Shown here in pieces: positions 60,508 to 64,000 of a stretch of DNA of 64,000 nt. The DNA lies in contig NZ_UFSM01000001.1 in assembly GCF_900445235.1 (NCBI RefSeq), positions 4,169,501 through 4,233,500 of the forward strand. The letters run 5' to 3'. The position numbers and the translations under genes were made by a program. Below the pieces are notes generated by a model that worked only from the letters and a program-made list of their open reading frames with translations, did not search any database and was not told the origin of the DNA. How positions within the stretch are numbered: the first letter of the stretch is position 1; each line of letters begins with the position of its first letter. The stretch is from Aminobacter aminovorans. GTDB taxonomy: Bacteria > Pseudomonadota > Alphaproteobacteria > Rhizobiales > Rhizobiaceae.

Positions 60508-62406
60508 TCACTCCGCGTCGTTGGTCACCTCCGGCGTGCGGCGGCGCACGACGACACCGAGCTCGTCGCCTTCGCGCGCCTGGCGCAAGCGCTCCTCGGC
60601 CTCGGTCGCCTCACGCTGGCGATCCCACATCGAGGCATAAAGCCCGCCCTGCGCCAGCAGGTCGGCATGGGTGCCGCGCTCGGCGATGCCGCCATCGGCG
60701 AGCACGATGATCTCGTCGGCCGAGATGACTGTCGACAGGCGGTGAGCGATGACGATCGTCGTGCGGCCCTTGCTGACCAGGTCGAGCGCGCTCTGGATTT
60801 CCTGCTCGGTCTGGGTGTCGAGCGCCGAGGTCGCCTCGTCGAGCATCAGGATCGGCGGCGCCTTGAGGATGGTGCGGGCAATCGCCACGCGCTGCTTTTC
60901 GCCGCCCGACAGCTTCAGCCCGCGTTCGCCGACCATCGCCTTGTAGCCGTCCGGCAGGCGCTGGATGAAGCCTGATATCTGCGCCAGCTCGGCTGCCTTG
61001 CGCACATCCTCCTCGTCGGCGTTCACGCGGCCATAGCGGATGTTGTAGGCGATGGTGTCGTTGAACAGGACCGTGTCCTGCGGCACCATGCCGATTGCCC
61101 CGCGCAGGCTCTGCTGGGAAACGTCGCGGATGTCCTGGCCGTCGATCAGGATGGCGCCCTGCTGGATGTCGTAGAAGCGGAACAGAAGCCTGGAGATAGT
61201 CGACTTGCCGGCGCCCGAAGGGCCGACGATCGCCACCGTCTTGCCGGCCGGCACCTCGAAGCTGACGCCCTTCAGGATCTGGCGGGCGGGATCATAGGCA
61301 AAATGCACGTCGCGGAACTCGACACGGCCGGTACCGACGACGAGGGCCTTGGCGCCGGGCTTGTCTGTCACCTCCTGGCTCACGTCGAGCAGGTCGAACA
61401 TCTGTTCGATGTCGGTCAGGCCCTGGCGGATTTCGCGATAGATGAAGCCGATGAAGTTGAGCGGCACCGAAAGCTGCATCAGCATGGCGTTGATGAAGAC
61501 GAAATCTCCGACGGTCTGGGTGCCGGCCATGACCTCCATCGCCGACATGGCCATGACGATGGTCATGCCGATGCCGAAGATGACGCCCTGGCCGAAATTC
61601 AGCCAGCCGAGCGAGGTCCAGATCCGGGTTGCCGCCGTCTCGTAGCGCGCCATCGAGCGGTCGAAGCGCTCGGCCTCCATGGCCTCGTTGTTGAAATACT
61701 TCACCGTCTCGAAATTGAGCAGCGAATCGATCGCCTTGGTGTTGGCGTCGGTGTCGGAATCGTTCATCTCGCGGCGGATGCCGATGCGCCAGTCGCTCGC
61801 CCACACCGTGAACCAGGTGTAGAGCCACACCGTCGCGGCCACCACGGCGACATATTTCCAGCCATAGGCGAAGCCGAAGATGCCGGCGGTCAGCGCGAAT
61901 TCCAGCACTGTCGGCGCGGTGTTCAGGATGGTGAAGCGGACGATGGTCTCGATGCCCTTGGTGCCGCGCTCGATGATGCGCGACAGGCCCCCGGTGCGGC
62001 GCTCGAGATGAAAGCGCAACGACAGCTGGTGCATGTGCACGAAGGTGCGGTGGGCAAGCTGGCGCACCGCATATTGGCCGACGCGGGCAAACAGCGCGTC
62101 GCGCAGCTGGTTGAAGCCGAGCTGGACGATGCGCACGACGTTATAGGCGATCACCAGCATGATCGGCGCCACCAGGAAGGCCGGCAGCGGCAGCGGCGTG
62201 CGCTGGTCGCCGGCGAGCGCATCCGTCGCCCATTTGAAGAAATACGGCCCGGCGACCAGCGTCAGCTTGGCGACGAACAGGAACACTGTCGCCCACACCA
62301 CCCGCGCCCTGAGGTCGGGCCGGTCTTCAGGCCACATATAGGGCCACAGGTTCCTGATGGTGCTGAGGGTCGAGCCGCGCTCGGCGGATACGGTTTTGCT
62401 GGCCAC
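60508..62406 (-). CDS. Atm1-type ABC exporter (permease-ATPase fusion)
   Basis: The 632-aa half-transporter has six membrane helices and an ATPase with Walker [10 protein letters not shown], signature LSGGEKQRVAIAR, and Walker B ILMLDEATSALDT. The Atm1/HMT1 marks are RTGGLSRIIERGTKGIE and NFETVKYFNNE. Bacterial Atm1 proteins export glutathione or glutathione-metal conjugates. GTG 62406 is preferred: it has AAGGCAAGC upstream and leaves 14 nt after arsR, whereas the first in-frame ATG would overlap arsR. Co-transcription with an ArsR regulator supports a metal or thiol stress role. Confidence 0.9.
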   Translation of the reverse strand: MASKTVSAERGSTLSTIRNLWPYMWPEDRPDLRARVVWATVFLFVAKLTLVAGPYFFKWATDALAGDQRTPLPLPAFLVAPIMLVIAYNVVRIVQLGFNQLRDALFARVGQYAVRQLAHRTFVHMHQLSLRFHLERRTGGLSRIIERGTKGIETIVRFTILNTAPTVLEFALTAGIFGFAYGWKYVAVVAATVWLYTWFTVWASDWRIGIRREMNDSDTDANTKAIDSLLNFETVKYFNNEAMEAERFDRSMARYETAATRIWTSLGWLNFGQGVIFGIGMTIVMAMSAMEVMAGTQTVGDFVFINAMLMQLSVPLNFIGFIYREIRQGLTDIEQMFDLLDVSQEVTDKPGAKALVVGTGRVEFRDVHFAYDPARQILKGVSFEVPAGKTVAIVGPSGAGKSTISRLLFRFYDIQQGAILIDGQDIRDVSQQSLRGAIGMVPQDTVLFNDTIAYNIRYGRVNADEEDVRKAAELAQISGFIQRLPDGYKAMVGERGLKLSGGEKQRVAIARTILKAPPILMLDEATSALDTQTEQEIQSALDLVSKGRTTIVIAHRLSTVISADEIIVLADGGIAERGTHADLLAQGGLYASMWDRQREATEAEERLRQAREGDELGVVVRRRTPEVTNDAE

Positions 62407-62420
62407 TGTGCTTGCCTTGA

Positions 62421-62756
62421 CTAGATGTTGTCGCCTTCGACGGCGCAAAAGGTCTCGACCAGCGCCGATACCGACGCGGAAACGGCAAGCAATGCTGTCT
62501 GGTCAATCTCATAACGCGACCGCTGCCGCTCCGGCGCGTAGCGCACCAGACCGGCTTCGACGAGGATTTTCAGATGTTGCGAGACTGTCGACTGGGCGAG
62601 ATCGAGATGCTCGACCACGTCCTTGCAGCAGCACGACCTGCCGCCAGCCAGGCATCTCAGGATTTCGAGCCGTGCCGGATGCGACAGCGCGGCAAGCTTC
62701 TGCGTCACATCCTTGACGGAGTCACAGCAGGACGGCGTGATGGAGAATGAATTCAT
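62421..62756 (-). CDS. ArsR-family transcriptional regulator
   Basis: The 111-aa winged-helix repressor has the recognition segment LDLAQSTVSQHLKILVEAGL (51-70) and cysteines C10, C11 and C42-C44 (SCCCKDV) placed in the first HTH helix as in metal- or thiol-sensing ArsR proteins. The ATG at 62756 lies inside a 43-bp near-perfect palindrome, the probable operator, and lacks an SD. It is followed 14 nt later by the Atm1-type exporter, which it probably represses until metal or oxidant binds. Confidence 0.9.
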   Translation of the reverse strand: MNSFSITPSCCDSVKDVTQKLAALSHPARLEILRCLAGGRSCCCKDVVEHLDLAQSTVSQHLKILVEAGLVRYAPERQRSRYEIDQTALLAVSASVSALVETFCAVEGDNI

Positions 62757-62787
62757 CGTTTATCGACGATAGACGATGAATTCATTC
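62745..62787. promoter_or_regulatory. 43-bp near-perfect palindrome over the arsR start (operator)
   Basis: The centre is 62766. Inner TATCG-A-CGATA (62761-62771) is flanked by T/G and by 15-bp arms (62745-62759 and 62773-62787), each containing ATGAATTCAT. Only one pair out of 21 mismatches. It includes the arsR ATG and a 10-codon upstream ORF (62785-62753, MNSSSIVDKR) whose TGA overlaps that ATG. Confidence 0.85.
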
Positions 62788-62822
62788 CAATCAACCTGGA
62801 AACCGGAAGACCGTTCCCAAAC

Positions 62823-64000
62823 TTACAGCTTGGGCGCAGGCATCGCCTGCTCGCCCATAGCGCCCATATTGGCGGCCTCGCCCTCTTTCGACGTCTCCGG
62901 AACACGGAACACCTGGCCCGGCCAGATGCGGTCCGGATCCTGGATCTGGTCCTGGTTGGCGAGATAGATGTTGGAGTAGCGCACGCCGTGGCCATAGACG
63001 CGGCGCGAGATCCGCCACAAGGAATCGCCGCGACGGATGATGACGGCGCCATTGACGGCTTCGAGCTTGGGCGCCGTGGTCTCTGGCGCAACAGGTGCGG
63101 CGGCGACCTCGGCCGGCTTGTCGGTCGCAGCCGTGGGGGCCGGTGTGGTCGCCTGGGCCGGTGCCGTCGCTTCGGCAGCCGGGTCGGCGGGCTTGGCCGG
63201 CACTTCGCCCGCCATCGCCGTCTTGGCTTCGGCGGCGGGTGCGGCAGCGGTTGCGTCGGCGGCCGGCGCTGCGGGGGCCGTCGGCTGCGGTGCGACCGCT
63301 GCCACCGCTTCGCCCGGTTCGCGCTGGAACGGCACGGCGGCGCGGGCCACGACCTTGGCGCCGTTCGGCTCAAGCGCGTCGACGCGGATGATGTAGTCGC
63401 CGACGGGCAGTTCGCGCTCGGCCTCGATCAGGAAGCGGCCCTCGGGCGAAGTCTGCGTCTCGCCGATCAGGATCTCGTTGGCATAGGCGCGCACCTTGCG
63501 CCCGGCGTCGGCGGAGCCGGCGATGAAGATCTTCTTGCCTTCGATCTCGACGGCCTCGACGGCCACCTTGATTTCAGCTGCCGTTGCCGCCGACTTCGCC
63601 GGTGCGGGCTCAGCCGCAGCAGGCGCTGCGGGCGCCGCCGCGGGCGCGCTTGCCTGCTGTTCAGCAGTGGCGGCCGCCGATGGCGCGTCAGCCGGCTTGG
63701 GCACGGTGATCAGTTGCGACGGCTTGCCCGGTTCCTCGACCAGGGCCAGCACCTGGCCGCCCGGATCGGAGGGCACCGAAACCACCGCCGTCTCGGTCGA
63801 GGTGGCGACGACATTGTCGGGCGCGGTTGCGCGCAGCACGATCTGGTAGTCGCCGGGCTTCAGCGGATCGTTGAGCACGACGGCGAAATCGCCGTCGGCG
63901 CCGGCGACGGCAGCACCGATGACCTTCGATCCGGTCACGATCTCGACCTTGGAATTGCCGGCGGCCTTGCCGGCGATCACCACGGAGCCGTTGTTTTCGA
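62823..64000 (-). CDS. LysM-domain protein (5' end cut by window edge)
   Basis: At least 392 codons are open to the window edge, which lies inside the gene; the first in-frame GTG (63983) is probably not the start because coding continues upstream (ENNGS). Two beta-sandwich-like repeats (about VIAGKAAGNSKVEIVTGSKV and IFIAGSADAGRKVRAYANEI) are separated by Ala/Pro-rich linkers. A C-terminal LysM domain (IIRRGDSLWRISRRVYGHG) binds peptidoglycan. It matches rhizobial LysM/Ig-like envelope proteins. It lies upstream of arsR on the same strand, with the operator in between. Confidence 0.88.
   Translation of the reverse strand, partial: ENNGSVVIAGKAAGNSKVEIVTGSKVIGAAVAGADGDFAVVLNDPLKPGDYQIVLRATAPDNVVATSTETAVVSVPSDPGGQVLALVEEPGKPSQLITVPKPADAPSAAATAEQQASAPAAAPAAPAAAEPAPAKSAATAAEIKVAVEAVEIEGKKIFIAGSADAGRKVRAYANEILIGETQTSPEGRFLIEAERELPVGDYIIRVDALEPNGAKVVARAAVPFQREPGEAVAAVAPQPTAPAAPAADATAAAPAAEAKTAMAGEVPAKPADPAAEATAPAQATTPAPTAATDKPAEVAAAPVAPETTAPKLEAVNGAVIIRRGDSLWRISRRVYGHGVRYSNIYLANQDQIQDPDRIWPGQVFRVPETSKEGEAANMGAMGEQAMPAPKL

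Overview
The window is a GC-rich alphaproteobacterial chromosome segment. It most resembles the Rhizobiales family that includes Mesorhizobium and Aminobacter. This is judged by eye from gene content and order (the lptF-lptG-lptD-surA-pdxA-rsmA run, the fabD-fabG-acpP-fabF-mltG-yicC-gmk run, a type-II psd/pssA pair, an Omp25-like porin, an R/G/D-rich S6 tail) and from rhizobial-style intergenic palindromic repeats. No rRNA, tRNA or CRISPR array was seen.

Layout. 1-8147: a truncated glycine-rich exported protein, DinB-fold protein, GST, ndk, two exported proteins, then the minus-strand run FolM-like SDR-uvrC-pgsA-moaD-moaE. 8148-9275: an Omp25-like porin with a structured leader. 9281-12982: an accessory patch between porin and fucosyltransferase. 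It holds a phage-type gene with two compensating frameshifts, an Apea-like HEPN protein, a 65-aa ORF, and an HNH protein with an unfamiliar C-terminal domain flanked by an ~82-bp imperfect direct repeat, plus smaller coding debris. 12983-19786: fucosyltransferase, GST, RNase T2, an exported protein, rlmJ operon, holC, pepA.

20090-27675 is the LPS-transport/outer-membrane operon with pdxA and rsmA. 28220-34738 (minus) is the fatty-acid synthesis operon extended by mltG, yicC and gmk. 35060-38879: an LTA-synthase-family transferase and rpsF-rpsR-rplI. 39023-43232: a cyclopropane synthase-type methyltransferase, YnfA and an autotransporter. 43810-49161 (plus): dnaB-radA-cvpA-purF. 49188-54838: DoxX, SDR, SLC13 permease, lectin-like protein, OsmC, EamA. 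54839-56229: mosaic repeats, a truncated antitoxin, a small ORF and a possible sRNA. 56230-64000: an acyltransferase/AMP-ligase fusion, the PE pathway (psd-pssA), an Atm1-type exporter with its ArsR regulator, and the start-truncated end of a LysM protein.

Much of the window serves the envelope: LPS export (LptFGD), OMP folding (SurA), fatty acid and phospholipid synthesis (Fab, PgsA, PssA, Psd, Cfa, the Aas-like fusion), peptidoglycan (MltG, LysM) and surface glycans. The best leads for something new are the HEPN/HNH patch, the 43-bp palindrome over the arsR start, the C-rich-loop sRNA candidate near 56020-56093, the 29-bp hairpin array before the SLC13 permease, and a possible pseudoknot between lectin and osmC.
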